Below are positions 1 to 11,515 of a DNA stretch of 64,000 bases, piece after piece. The stretch is from Enoplolaimus lenunculus. Its lineage: Eukaryota > Nematoda > Enoplea > Enoplida > Thoracostomopsidae. The translations under genes were made by a program, and so were the position numbers. Where the stretch lies: the NCBI GenBank assembly GCA_030248215.1, contig JASANG010002241.1, forward strand, positions 124,001-188,000. Direction: 5' to 3'. The notes under the pieces are model-generated. The model searched no databases and was not told the DNA's origin. It saw only the letters and a program-made list of their open reading frames with translations. Positions within the stretch are counted from its first letter, which is position 1. Each line of letters begins with the position of its first letter.

Positions 1-719
1 CATTAAGTTAGTTTGTTCGATAACCACATTTAGTTCCGTCAACTTTTTACACGGGTTGCAGCGTAAATGTATAACTCACCCCCAAGATGATAGGATTGCA
101 ATCTCACCTCTAGAATACAGCACAGATAATCCTAGCAAGATTTTTGTTTTAAGCTCAGAGGGTGACAAAAACAATTTTAAACCTCACCTATAACTGTAAA
201 CGGGAGGTTTCTGGTCGACAGACTTAAACTTTCCGTGCTATAAATAAAAAACCTATAACGCATTAAATTTTACTTCAAAATTAGTTCCAATATTTATTTG
301 TTCTTGTATCATAAACTTATGAAATAAATCTAAACACTGCCGAACAGTTTTGTGCAAAGTGTGCAGCTTGGAAATTGCAAGAATTTATTGAATTTGTTGT
401 ACCGCTTTGCTTCTGGTAATAAGACGTTGTCCTAAATTTGAAAAATTTTGTATTTGAAATTTTAGTATTAATAAACTCGATACAAATCGCGTAGGTGGTA
501 CAACTTTACGCCTTTAACACGTTTTTAAAACAGTGAGACACTTTGTGATCGGCCAAAACTATATTTAGATACGACTATTTAAGTAATATCTAAAACTGAT
601 TGGAAAATCATGTAAAAATAAACTATTTTAAATGCTTTTCGCGTTTCAGACAGCATCTTTTAAAACGCTTTTGTTAGCCAAGCGCAAGATTAGAAGTTTA
701 CAAGTGAAAGCAAAAACAA
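1..719. other. AT-rich intergenic sequence, nothing recognised
   Basis: No coding potential, RNA gene, inverted repeat or tandem repeat stands out. The few short open frames are what AT-rich DNA gives by chance. Confidence 0.5.
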
Positions 720-1320
720 AATCAGAATAAAGTACTTTCGGTTAAAAATAAAAATGAAGTTCCAACATACGGCAAGCTTTCACATGTTAACTTGAAATTA
801 CCGCATAATTCGGATATAAGATAGTTCTCGGACAGGAGACGAAGTTTGTTATCGGCGTTTTTGTTATATCCGGGTTTGTCTATTTTGATTAGGTAAGTAC
901 GCAAACACATAGAACATCGGTTTTGTAACAGTTGTAGACATAAACACAGACAAAAGTAGATTTTCAATCAGTGTTCACAAACAATTCAGTCTAAAATTAC
1001 TTTTCTTTTGGTTGCTTTCTAGATAAATGACTGCAATGACTCAATTGCATTTGTCATTGAGCTTCACCAAAACTGACCTTTGTTGGATCGATTTTCGACA
1101 TTACACTATTACTCAAAACGAACTCTCTTATGTCGGGAAGGACGGGGCCATGAGAAAATGTCTCTTTTATATCCGGTTTTTTCTAATATCCGGCTCTCTT
1201 ATATTCAGGTCTAATTTATTTACTTAATACAGGCTCTAATTTGGTACCAGAGAAAATATCTTATATCCGGGTTTCTCTAATAGCCGGGTTTCTTATAATC
1301 GCGTTACAATGTATTACAGA
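720..1320. repeat. possible pogo/Tigger-like DNA transposon relic
   Basis: The phrase TATATCCGGGTTTNTCTAAT and variants recurs around 866, 1,170, 1,200 and 1,260-1,300. Iterated TTATATCCGGGTTT-type blocks are familiar from the terminal regions of pogo/Tigger-type Tc1-mariner elements. No transposase frame, clean terminal inverted repeat or TA duplication was found, so the extent is approximate and the call tentative. Confidence 0.3.
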
Positions 1321-2471
1321 ATTGTCTTCGTTGAAGTTTGCCAGCGTACAGCTAAAATCATTTTCAATCATATCTTTAAAATTGTAGAACAGTTCAAATT
1401 TCAATTCAACCGTTTTGTATCCGATTTCATGACTCAGTCAGGATATTGGCAAAAGGAGTTGTGATCCATAAAATGTTGTAGGGGAGATTCACTTGCGACG
1501 AACCAAAACTGTGATAAAAACTTTTGTACCAAAATCACAAACGGGGATCTTGACTGACACCTGACAGAAACCCCACTGACTTAGTTCTTGCGTAATTTTA
1601 AGCAATTAAAAATACAACTTGTTCTAGTCGATCAATGGGCATCTGAACTCCGATGTGTTTCCAGGTGCAGTCAAAGCGTCTGAAAACGGTTTGTCAATAT
1701 TCTCAAATTTCAAAATTATATACCTTTTAAGTACATTATTATTTACGAAAAAGAAAACACCAAAATTGCACATTTTAGAAATAGAAGATCTAAAATCTGT
1801 AACTAAACATCAATGTAGACTATCACTAATGTCCGACCATCATTACTCACGGATGTGTTTCGTTTGTTGTTTGTAGGTCACACTGTTTGCATTGCACATG
1901 CTTTTGCATTTAAATACTGCAATCGAATTACAAAATTGAAATTGCATTTATGAGTATTCATGCAATATTGCTAATTGTATTACACAGATGACGTTGCGTC
2001 GACGCAGCATAGCGTTTGTTTACGTCGAATTGTTTTTATTTATTGAATGTTTACATTTTACAGAAAGTATTCAAAAATTCAAATTTCTAAAAATTTTAAC
2101 CATGTGACCGAGTTCGAGGACGGGAGGCATTACTATTGACGGAACATCTTGAGAACATCAAAAAACAAGCGGATCGTGGTCAAATTAATACCGGAGATGA
2201 AAACGGATGCTTCATATGCTCACTGTGGGTCAAATTGAAGTTAATAGGCCAAGTGTATCACAACATAACTCAGCATAGTGTAGCCGGTTATCCATTTACG
2301 GTAATAATCGGTGTCTATTTCCGTTATAGAAATAACGGAAATTTTGTTATGTTTTCGTTTTCAAAATTTGTTATAAAAATCACGTATACATCTCGCAATT
2401 TTTCGTTACAGATAGGCTGTAATTGATCAAAATGAAAATTTATGCGCACCTACCAGTTAAAAGAAATTTTA
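1321..2471. other. intergenic, nothing recognised
   Basis: Two short open frames (1,655-1,876 and 2,136-2,426) show no domain or coding bias. No repeat structure was seen. Confidence 0.45.
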
Positions 2472-2605
2472 AGCCCTTTTCACACGTCCAAGTTTTTGCA
2501 GCGAAAACTCATGACATTACGTTTAACTCGCACGTGTGAACGCAGTTAAGCGAAAAAATTTCAGTTTACTATCTTTAAGCAAAAATTTTAAGTTTACTAT
2601 CTATA

Positions 2606-2869
2606 ACCCTTCTCACATTGAGTTGCCTGTAGGCAACTCAGCGCAGTGTATATACGTTAATTAGTATATATCGCACCGTGTTTAACAATTGCACCACGTA
2701 TACATAGTACTAAATCATCACAAGACGTGAAAGCCCCCTCGGGCTCGAGCGTCAAGCTCCTATAGCTGAGTGGTAATGGTATACGCCTCCCACTCCAGTC
2801 ACTGGAGTTGGTATCCTAGCATAAAAGTAGGCCTCAGGGGAAATAGAAAATATTCATGTGAGAAAGGGT
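2606..2869. mobile_element. TA-flanked MITE (Tc1/mariner-like) containing a tRNA-like sequence
   Basis: The termini are ACCCTTCTCACAT and ATGTGAGAAAGGGT, inverted repeats of 13-14 bp differing by one base. TA flanks both ends, and removing the element restores the surrounding 29 bp tandem repeat, which fixes the insertion boundaries. At 264 bp it can encode no transposase. It carries a tRNA-Gly-like stretch, so it may be a MITE that captured a tRNA or a SINE that acquired inverted ends. Confidence 0.6.
2755..2830 (+). pseudogene. tRNA-Gly-like sequence (degenerate)
   Basis: An A-box-like TAGCTGAGTGGTAATGG is followed by CGCCTCCCAC, which matches the anticodon arm of tRNA-Gly(CCC), and then by a degenerate B-box-like segment GTTGGTATCCTAGC. 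The T arm lacks the TTCGA core and does not fold, so a working tRNA is unlikely. It sits inside the TA-flanked element. Confidence 0.4.
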
Positions 2870-3592
2870 TAAGCGAAAAAATTTTCAGTTTACTATCTAT
2901 AAGCGAAAAATTTTCAGTTTATTATCTTTAAATACAAGTCGCTTGAATTTCTTGCACCTGCATTTTGATTGCTCAATCAGAAGACATGTTGTTGAGTGCT
3001 TCTGAATTATTAATTCAAACTTTTTAAAGTTGTTCAAGAAGCTTGAATTAATTCAAATATCGCACTTGTTTTATATTTCGCAGTCTACGGCGATTGTGTC
3101 GGAGCATTTTTCCCAGTCATAGGCACTAAATAGAAAACGCATAGATATAAAATTATTTTCCAATCAAGAAATCTTGAATAGAACCTTATGTTAAGCGTGA
3201 ATTTTCCTTTAAGCTGAAATTTGCAGCTGAAAGTATTTCAAAAATTTATTCGAAAAACATGCAGCTGCAGTTAAGTCACGATGAATATACGCCTTGAGTA
3301 GCCCTGCAAGCCGAATTTATGCATCATCCGGTGGCGGAGAATTGCTAAATAAAAATTTTGTTGGGCCTAATCGATACTGAGTGTACCTTAAAAGTTTTAA
3401 TTCACAGTTTATGCAGTATATTTAATGCAGCAGTCTGCAAATTATTCAAATAATGCCAAGGTTCATAATGAAAATGTTTCCGTGCAAATACTAGCAGCTG
3501 CAAGAAACTCGTGCAAGCTGCAGCTGCAAGAAACTCGTGCAAGTTGTAGCTAGGAGTTTTAGCACTAAAATCTTGCATGTGTGAATGAAGCA

Positions 3593-4715
3593 TTATGAAA
3601 TAAAAACTGACGTTTAAAAAGCTGAAAAACACGAAAGTGATTTCAATATACGAAATTGAAAATATATTTAATTGCGAATGTCCGGCAAGAATTGGTGGAT
3701 ATCTGCATATGAAATATCCGATATATTAGTCTTAGGCTTAGAATAATCTTATATTGTTCCGCCCGTGTTCTTTACATTGGCTCCATCGAATATTTTTTAC
3801 AGTATCGCCAGAACCCTGCCAAAAACAGTGAGCCAGATTAAATGTCTCCGAAAGAGGCTCTATGGGACTACACAAACTAAGTCAAATTCGACTGAGCTAG
3901 TCATACGTGCAACACATTGATGTGAACTTGATTCTGGCGGAGTCAACAGTTTGTGTAGTGCAACGTTCTTATCTCGAAAACAAATCGAAATCTTTTAATA
4001 CTGCTGAAACGCTCAGAAAAACGCAGCTAACTGATTTTATTTAAAGCAAATAAAACCAAAAAGCACAAGTATAGAAATATATAGTACAATAACTGAACTA
4101 TACCGAAACAGCAAAAATGTAAAATTCCTTCATACGAAATGCGCCGTATATATACTGTAGGTGGCTGTGCCACACTCTAATATATTTCAAACTAAAATCT
4201 AAAACAAAGCTATAACCAAATCTTAAACCACAGCTTAAGGGAGTCCCCGGCTCCGCCTAGTCTCTCTTAGAACTTTACGTTTGCATTTGCTTTGTGCGGT
4301 GTGAGCTAGTGACTTAGTGGAACAACAGGCTTAAGATATCGTAGTTGACGTGCTGAAAGCGCCTAGAACAAAGGAACATTCGGCACCTTCGGTTGAAATA
4401 AGCGCGACAGCGTAAGCATATTACTTGTTTACTTGTACTCGGTATTCGTGATTTATTGAATATAGCTTTAATACGGTATTGGGAGGGAATAAAAGGGGAA
4501 ACCGACTGCATTGCTGAACCAGAGCGATATAGCGTCATTTGAATACGGACCTAAGCGCGGAGTTGGTGGTTTCAAACCGTTGCCGAAATCACGAACTATT
4601 CACATATACAATGACAAAAACAACAAAATTTTAGGGTTCTGATATGTAGCGCAGAAATAAGTAAGAAACAAAACTGTTGAACCAATATTATGTTTTTGCC
4701 CAAGTGTTTGTGTTA
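3593..4715. other. intergenic, nothing recognised
   Basis: Short open frames on the minus strand (3,402-3,632 overlapping the repeat end, and 4,314-4,538) show no domain. No structural repeat was seen. Confidence 0.4.
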
Positions 4716-4875
4716 TGCGCCATTTATATACTTAAATTCAGGAGTAAGAGGAACCAAAAGTGGTTTGGGCTACCCTAACCCTATAACGCTTGGTACGCAA
4801 TATTTTGTGCCAAGTTTTAGGGTAGCCCTATATCACTTTTGGTCCCCTTACACCTAAATTAAAGCGAATGGCGCA
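4716..4875. mobile_element. foldback MITE with TTA target duplication
   Basis: Two arms of about 70 bp are inverted copies (TGCGCCATT..TTAAATT.AGG.GTAAG..GACCAAAAGTG..GGGCTACCCTAA) separated by a short AT-rich loop, so nearly the whole 160 bp can form one hairpin. TTA flanks both ends (4,713-4,715 and 4,876-4,878), as in PIF/Harbinger-derived MITEs. No coding sequence. Confidence 0.6.
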
Positions 4876-4878
4876 TTA

Positions 4879-7800
4879 AATGCCATTTTCAAGCATTTTC
4901 ATACATTTTAGCTTTCTTCTAATTAACAAGCGAACAAAACCTGCTGCAGTATGTACCTAAATTACCTTAAACGCTCGAAAACAATCATATTTAAGCCTGT
5001 CAAAACTGGTTAAATATTTAGTAGAACAATGCAGAGCACACGAACGTCTAAAGGTCAATACAAATCAGAAAAAAACAAGTGATGCAAAACAGTGATAATT
5101 TCACAACCAAATTGCAAAATGAAACTGAAGACAGGTAAATTGTATATAAGCTAAATATTGCTTGACAGAACGAATGTATATATGCATTTACAAGCCTGTA
5201 GCCAGCTCAACGTGCGTGGTTGAGAGTCCAAAATTTTTTAGGAGGGCATACAAGAGTTTGCGTGTGACTTATAAGCTAGTTGAAACTTTCCTAGAGAGCA
5301 AAATGATTCCTGACATCGCGGGAAGACCGTGATGGTACGACAGCAAGCCGCCGCACTTCCATCTCTGTGCGAACAACAGCGCCATAAATTTAAAGTTATT
5401 GCACAAATCTGAATTACTATATATTTGAAAAATTCTCAGTTACATATTGAAAATGCATGAAACTTACAAACATTATTTAAAAGCTTCTTGCATATTGGAC
5501 AATTAACAGGCATAATTCTGCACTTTAAATTGTAATGAGTGCCTACTAAGTTATTTGACTTGAAATAAATATTCTATCACAACACAGGCTTTTACAAATA
5601 AACTATATCTTCTACATTTCTTTAAAAACAAAAAAAAACAAGCTTCAACGACAAAGAACTACCGGTAAGAGTAACTATTAAATCAAGTAACCTCAATTTC
5701 AGGCAACATGTGTACCGCAAAGGTTATGGCGCTACACTTTTCGTGCGGCGCCGGAAGTCAAAAATCTTTCATTTGGCGACATTGATAGCTTCGAAAAATA
5801 CAGCGCTAAACTAAGTGATGTCAAACATCAGAGCAAAGGAATCAAACATTTTTAAAACTTAAATTTATCTTTAAAATACCGATTCAAAATAGAGTTGAAC
5901 CTTAAATGACGACTACAAAATGTATAAAACAGGCATTTGCTTTAGTTGTAAAGCGAATAACACCAATAAACGTTTCGTCTGCTTTCAAGCTCAACCAAAA
6001 AATAGCTATGTGGAACATTTCGTGGTGAACGTAAACGTAATTTGACTTTTCTTCAACAGAAACTCATAAAATGAGCATAAAACACAGAAATACTCAATGT
6101 ATAAACACAATGTCAAGTAGAGGTCGGTTCTGTATTCTTGGCTTGCTCACAGCGTCGTTTCACATTTTGATGGCTAAAACAGACAGACATCAAAGAAAAT
6201 CACAGCATGTCGAGGCGAAAGGTTTAGACAAGAAGCGCAGATTTTAAGGCTGAAACTGTTAAACAAATCAAAATATCGCTACAAAACCGAAAAATTGCAA
6301 TATCGCAAAGGCCTATCAACTACGCGACATCTTCCGTTATCGCTTACCTTCGCCAGCTTTTGTCCTAGAAATGGCCGGATTTTGCAAATTTTTGCACAAT
6401 AAAATTATAAAAAATTCCAAGCTTCGTATACAACGATCAAAATAGCTCATGAGAAGCTCAGAACTATGCAGCAAAACTTTTTTGAAATATGACGTTTTCG
6501 GGCAAACGCTGTCTGTGTTAGTGGATAACGGACAAGCCAGTCCCCAATCAAGTGTGGCGTGCAATCGGCCATCGCCGCACGTTACAAATCCTATGTCCGT
6601 GGTGAACCATGTAAAATTTGTCACCTGGCTTTGTATTGTACACGACAGAACAGTTTAGTGAGCCACCAGTTAGAGATAAATGTGAAAATTATTACCGTTA
6701 TATTTTAATTGAAAAACGCGATTTCACATTGCATTTATGATAAGCAGCTCAATTTTCTGCTAATGAACAGGATTAAACATGTGTTGTATTAAAACGTTAT
6801 TACTTCATGCATGTCAGAGAACGTTACATTCTCAAAAGAAACGCAATCCACACGCACCAGTACCATGCAAAATAAAACCCGTGCATGCATGCTACAAACC
6901 ACTGCTGAAATACCAATTCAGTAAAGATAACAAATATACGCATTTTTGTCCTGCGGAGGTTCTAAGTGCTAATTTTTTGAAGTAACCGACACAAGACACT
7001 TTGTTGAACGACAGTTAAGTCCCGATTCATTTTGAGTACAACCGAAATTCGGTAGGTTCCGGTACGAAGTCCGGTATTTTCGAAGTCTGGTATTTTTATC
7101 CGGTATTAAGCGCGATATTTATTCATCAGATTTTTCCGGTACTGTCACTTGTCAGCTACAGAGCGTTGAAGTACACGCAAAATGAACGCGTATAAGATGC
7201 TCTACTTTTAACAACCTTTAACTTAGAAATCATTTTTGCATGCAAGACAACTCAGCTAAAGAGCGACCAAATATACGGATTCAGTTTAATGTCCGCGAAA
7301 AACCTATGCCCATATCCGATTCCGGAAAAAGGTACCGGATACCGGATATTTACGGTGATGTCCCGCGAATTTCATATAAGTGCTTTTTACAACCAAGCAT
7401 GTTTTACAACTTGCTGCGATTATATTTCGGGGCAAGTCAAGAAAATGTTTTGATACGTTGAAGTAAAAATGAAAAATTAAAGCCAACAATTATATCGACA
7501 AACTAAGGACGCTGATCCAGTCTCAGCAACCCTGGTCCAAAATTTATTTTTCAGTTCAAACTCGTATCGTTCGAACAACTCGTGGCAACGCTTCACTCAT
7601 AACATTGTCGTTTAGAAGTAAACAAACCCTTAACCCACAAACAAAAAATCCCTATGAAACACAGTTGCGTGCGTGCATGAAAGCTTTAAACAACTAGCAT
7701 CTTATACATCTAAATAGTCTTGTATTCATACCTTGCAAACATTAATGCTGTTTTAAAACAATAAATTTAGCCAAAGAACTCTATATTTTGATTTTCCCAT

Positions 7801-8185
7801 TAAAACATAGAAATTCAACCAGGTTTTGGTCAACTGTCGCAAAGACGATACAAACCAACCAATTAGAAAATTAGGTTGTTCCACTACGCACTCGGTTCTA
7901 TGCACTCTTTAAAAAACGTTGATAGTATAAATAAGCTGATGAAAGTTCTCCCAAAATTATCTTGCCTTAGTGTAGCGATATAATTTTTCACACGGCGCCA
8001 TCTGCCGCCGCCGGAAGACATAAACTTGTGTTTCCGTTAAAATTGTTAAAAACTATAACCCATCCATACGGTATACTAGACGGGGCCAGTATTATTTCCC
8101 AAACAATTAATTGCTCCATTGTATCATTTGAACGACTAAATGAATCCCAAAAGTACCTCAGAAATCCCCAAAATCCAACTAAAAT
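4879..8185. other. intergenic sequence downstream of PCM1, mostly featureless
   Basis: No gene is supported. Between about 7,030 and 7,350, words built on CCGGTA and TCCGGTATT recur (GGTTCCGGTACG, TCCGGTATT, TACCGGATACCGG), suggesting an old inverted-repeat element without clear ends. The PCM1 stop codon lies at 8,186-8,188. Its polyadenylation site should be in this stretch but was not located with confidence. Confidence 0.4.
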
Positions 8186-11100
8186 TCAAACAAAACTAAC
8201 AATAAATTCGCCACAAAACTCGTTGCTCGTTCGAGACGATATTGAACGCTTAAGAAGGGCACAGTGGACCGCAGCTGACACGACAGTTGCTTCAGTTTCA
8301 GTTGAATCGGACGAAGATCTTTCTTCTTGTTGTTCAGCCTTTCGCCCTGTCATCTTTAAACTAGGATCATTGATATCTTTCTTCAGATTTACTCCTGACT
8401 TTTGCATTTCTGTTGCTCCCACGGTGTGCAGCTGCGCTATACGCAATAGTTCTGCATCTTTACTCCGATTCAGCTTTCCAACTTCATGCTTTAAATGAAC
8501 TGGAACATGTGGCGATGTGGCATCAAGCATTGTTCCTTTATTGACAAAAACATTCCTTGAGCTCTTATCAACCTTTTCGTCATTGCTATTTGTATGTAGT
8601 TCCACAGCTACATCTAGCGCTGTCCTCTCGCTTGCATTCTTCCCATCCTGGTGCTCTAGCCGTATTCCATCTCGCGCGACTTGATACCTATATCGACTCT
8701 GATGTTCTGCCCCAACACCTATCCCAAGAATCGTTGTAGCACCATTTTCGCCGCCACGCCGACTCATCAGATTACTATTTATATTAACTACGCCCTGTTT
8801 ACCTAACACATTATTTAACCCTTGAGGTTCAGATATTTCAGGTCGAGTAATTTCATGCTCTCCTGCTGTAGAAACAGTTGTAACAGTGCTTGTCCCACGA
8901 TAGACACTAACGTAGGCATCGTCGTCGTCGATATATTGGACCTTCAATATAAATAACACTTAGTCAGTAACAATATATACAATAACTATATGATCCGACT
9001 TTATCCGGAAATAATATTGTCATCCTCCGTATTCTCATCACAGTTCGTTAATAGATTATCAGTATAATTCTAACAATCGAAATTTCTTCGTTTGACATTA
9101 GATAAACTTACGGTTCGCTAAGTATCAAATCCAACCCTTTATCTTGCATTGATTTGTGGCTCATACAAGACCTTGTCCGACGTTAATAAAGTTGCAGTTA
9201 AGCGCATGTATTTTCAAAAATATGCTCGTATGCTGCGCGTTATCTTAAAACTGATTATCTAGATATTATTTAGCATGCATAGTGCAAGACAAGCGCGATA
9301 GTAACGACTGCGAATAGATGGCTAAATGCGTTCAGGGATTATGTACCTCGAACTAGAACAACAATAATTATATTTTATTCAAGTAGACTTGACAAATATG
9401 AGAATAGGCACTCGAACGAAAAATGCAAGAAAGATTGCAACAAACTGCTGCTTTACTTCACATCTAAAAATTACTAGAACACCCGGAATAAGGTACGAAA
9501 TGCCCACTTCCAAGTGCCGCATGATAAAATTATACGTACGGCAAGTAATCTGTGACATTTCACAAAGAATGCCACTTTTTTCTCTCAGAATCTCTTAGAT
9601 TAGTGCGATATTATCCTTTGCATTCTCCCAAAAGAAGTGCGTAGTGAGTAAGCATTAGTTAGTTTGCTAACTGTTGAAGCATGTGTTTGCAAAATACAAG
9701 GACGTACGCTGACATTCAAAAAAGTATTTCAGGCATATCCTCAAACACATTGCTCATTTTTCGTTGCAATGCGATGGTAATAACTAACGCTGAAAGTTTT
9801 GAAACCTTTAAGCTAAGGTACGTCCTTGCGTCGGATATTTACTAAATAAATAGCGCATGCCGAAAATCTATACGTGATAATAGCAAAATGTGATAAAAAT
9901 GCTGGAACAGCATTAGGTTACACAAGTAGTGCAAAACAGTGCAACACTAACTGCAAAAGTATTTAGTTAACATTCTAGGGCCTTCATATGAAAAACAGCT
10001 GCTATAATCACTTCGCTGTAGGTCCTATAATTGCAAAACCAGTGTTTTAGCAAAAAACAAGACAAAAATGATACAACAGATCCTAAGCACCAACGACTAC
10101 AGGTTTTTACAGCATTAGCTAATTCCAGCCTTACAGCCATTATGCGCTATTGGTGAAACAGGCTGAGTACAGTTAGGGTCAAAATTCGGAGAGCAATCAA
10201 TCGCGATTGCGCCTGTATATTAACGTTTAAATTTTTTGCGTTACAGACCAGTCGTCTACAGACGCGATGCAGCCGCGTTTCTAATCGCGGTTGCAACAGA
10301 AATAGTTCATACGGAATTCCTGTTCTGGCCGGAGTTGCTGCAAAATGTTTCTGCATTTAAAGATATAGGAACCGGAATTTTTATGGTTTTGTGGTACATT
10401 ATTAATAATCATTTAAATATTGGAAACTTTGTCTTTGAAAAATTGGTATTTCGAAATGAGTGTTTTTGCAATTAGTTCAATTTTGTTAATAAACTGTTCT
10501 TATGTGCCTAGGTAAAACTTGATGATGAAATAGCTGAAAATTTGCTTAAGGTATTTTTGGCAAGTTTTCTAACGATGATGAAAATTATTTCAAATTCCAG
10601 TTCCTGTTCCTGCAAAGAAATTCAATTCCTGTTCCTGTTCCGACAAAATTTATTTCCTGCTTGAACCCTGCTAGGCAATAAGGGGTGCAATCGCGATTAT
10701 GATAGCAGTTTTTGCAAGAAGCAGTCCAAATCGTGTTTGCGAACGACCGCGGTCAACAAGCGAACAATCACGACTTGAACCAAGGTTTGGCACGCAATCA
10801 CGATTGCATTTTATTCTGTCGTCACTGCAGAGCATAGATTTTGGCCAGCTACTCGCACGCTTACCACGGCCGATTCCAAATCCAATATATTTGCCTGACT
10901 AGCGTGCGAGTGATCACCAAAAGCACCAGAACCATACGAAATTGCTCCTGTGCCATTCAGTTCAGAACGCTTGTCAGACCTTGCTGGTTGTATACTGTCA
11001 TTCATTGCTGTGTAAGCGAATTCTAAAGAGAAATTTAAAATCAAATAATATAATAAAATAATTTGGAAAGTTTGATCGCAAACCACAAGGTACAAATCGT

Positions 11101-11515
11101 TAATCACACTAACTAAGCTCGCTTGCGTGAAAACTAATCCAACATTTTTTCGTACCTTTTGAATCAGCTGTTTTGCTGCTATGTTTTGAGGCATTCGGCA
11201 AGGTTTTACTGACAGCGTCATGTTTTGGCGACAGTATACTGAAAAGATAGAGAACATCACTGAAAATATTAAGCGGTGGAAAACACTAGCTTACCAAATT
11301 GTACTCTCATCTCAACCAAAACGAACTTTAGCAATACTACGGGGTAACTCTATTACTACGATAAATACAATTTTTACGAGGACTGAACCTGGATATAGTG
11401 CACGCAGTAAATCAAATACTACGAACGATTTAGTTTGTTACCGACAGGTCGGAGTACTACATCCGTAAATTTCATCACTTCTGACGATACCACTTCTCCA
11501 GAATGTTTTATAGAA
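8186..11515 (-). CDS. PCM1: PCM1 3' exons, including two provisional small ones
   Basis: The last exon (8941-8186) gives 251 residues plus stop, is polar and Ser/Thr-rich, and begins VQYIDDDDAYVSVYRG. The exon 11022-10865 encodes a segment with AISYGSGAFGDH, comparable to the NYGSGEDE region near the vertebrate PCM1 C-terminus. The phase between 12,958 (0) and 11,022 (needs 1) can only be bridged by extra exons. 11515-11442 (phase 0 to 2) and 11238-11156 (phase 2 to 1) fit exactly and are open, with CAG/AAG acceptors and GTAACA/GTACGA donors, but their peptides match nothing I recall. The intron 10864-8942 holds several repeats. Confidence 0.6.

Larger units (their letters stand above)
2550..2935. 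repeat. 29 bp minisatellite, interrupted by a MITE
   Basis: Units of about 29 bp resembling AGCGAAAAATTTTCAGTTTA plus CTATCTATA occur twice before 2,605 and twice after 2,870. The array was continuous before the 264 bp element at 2,606-2,869 inserted, because the unit sequence CTATATAAGCG-like continues directly across the insertion. Confidence 0.6.
2472..3592. mobile_element. PIF/Harbinger-like non-autonomous element with nested insert
   Basis: The left end reads AGCCCTTTTCACACGTCCAAG-like and the reverse of the right end reads TGCTTCATTCACACATGCAAG-like, so the termini are imperfect inverted repeats centred on TTCACACNTNCAAG. Both ends are flanked by TTA (2,469-2,471 and 3,593-3,595), the 3 bp duplication typical of PIF/Harbinger. 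The inside is non-coding. It contains a 29 bp tandem array and a second element, and near the right end CTGCAAGAAACTCGTGCAAG is repeated. A partial relative lies at about 61,945-62,090. Alternative: a chance pairing of unrelated ends. Confidence 0.5.

Noticed and set aside
8028-8498. 156-codon plus-strand open frame
   Set aside because: It is antisense to the last PCM1 exon, which has phase continuity and family resemblance; the plus frame has no domain.
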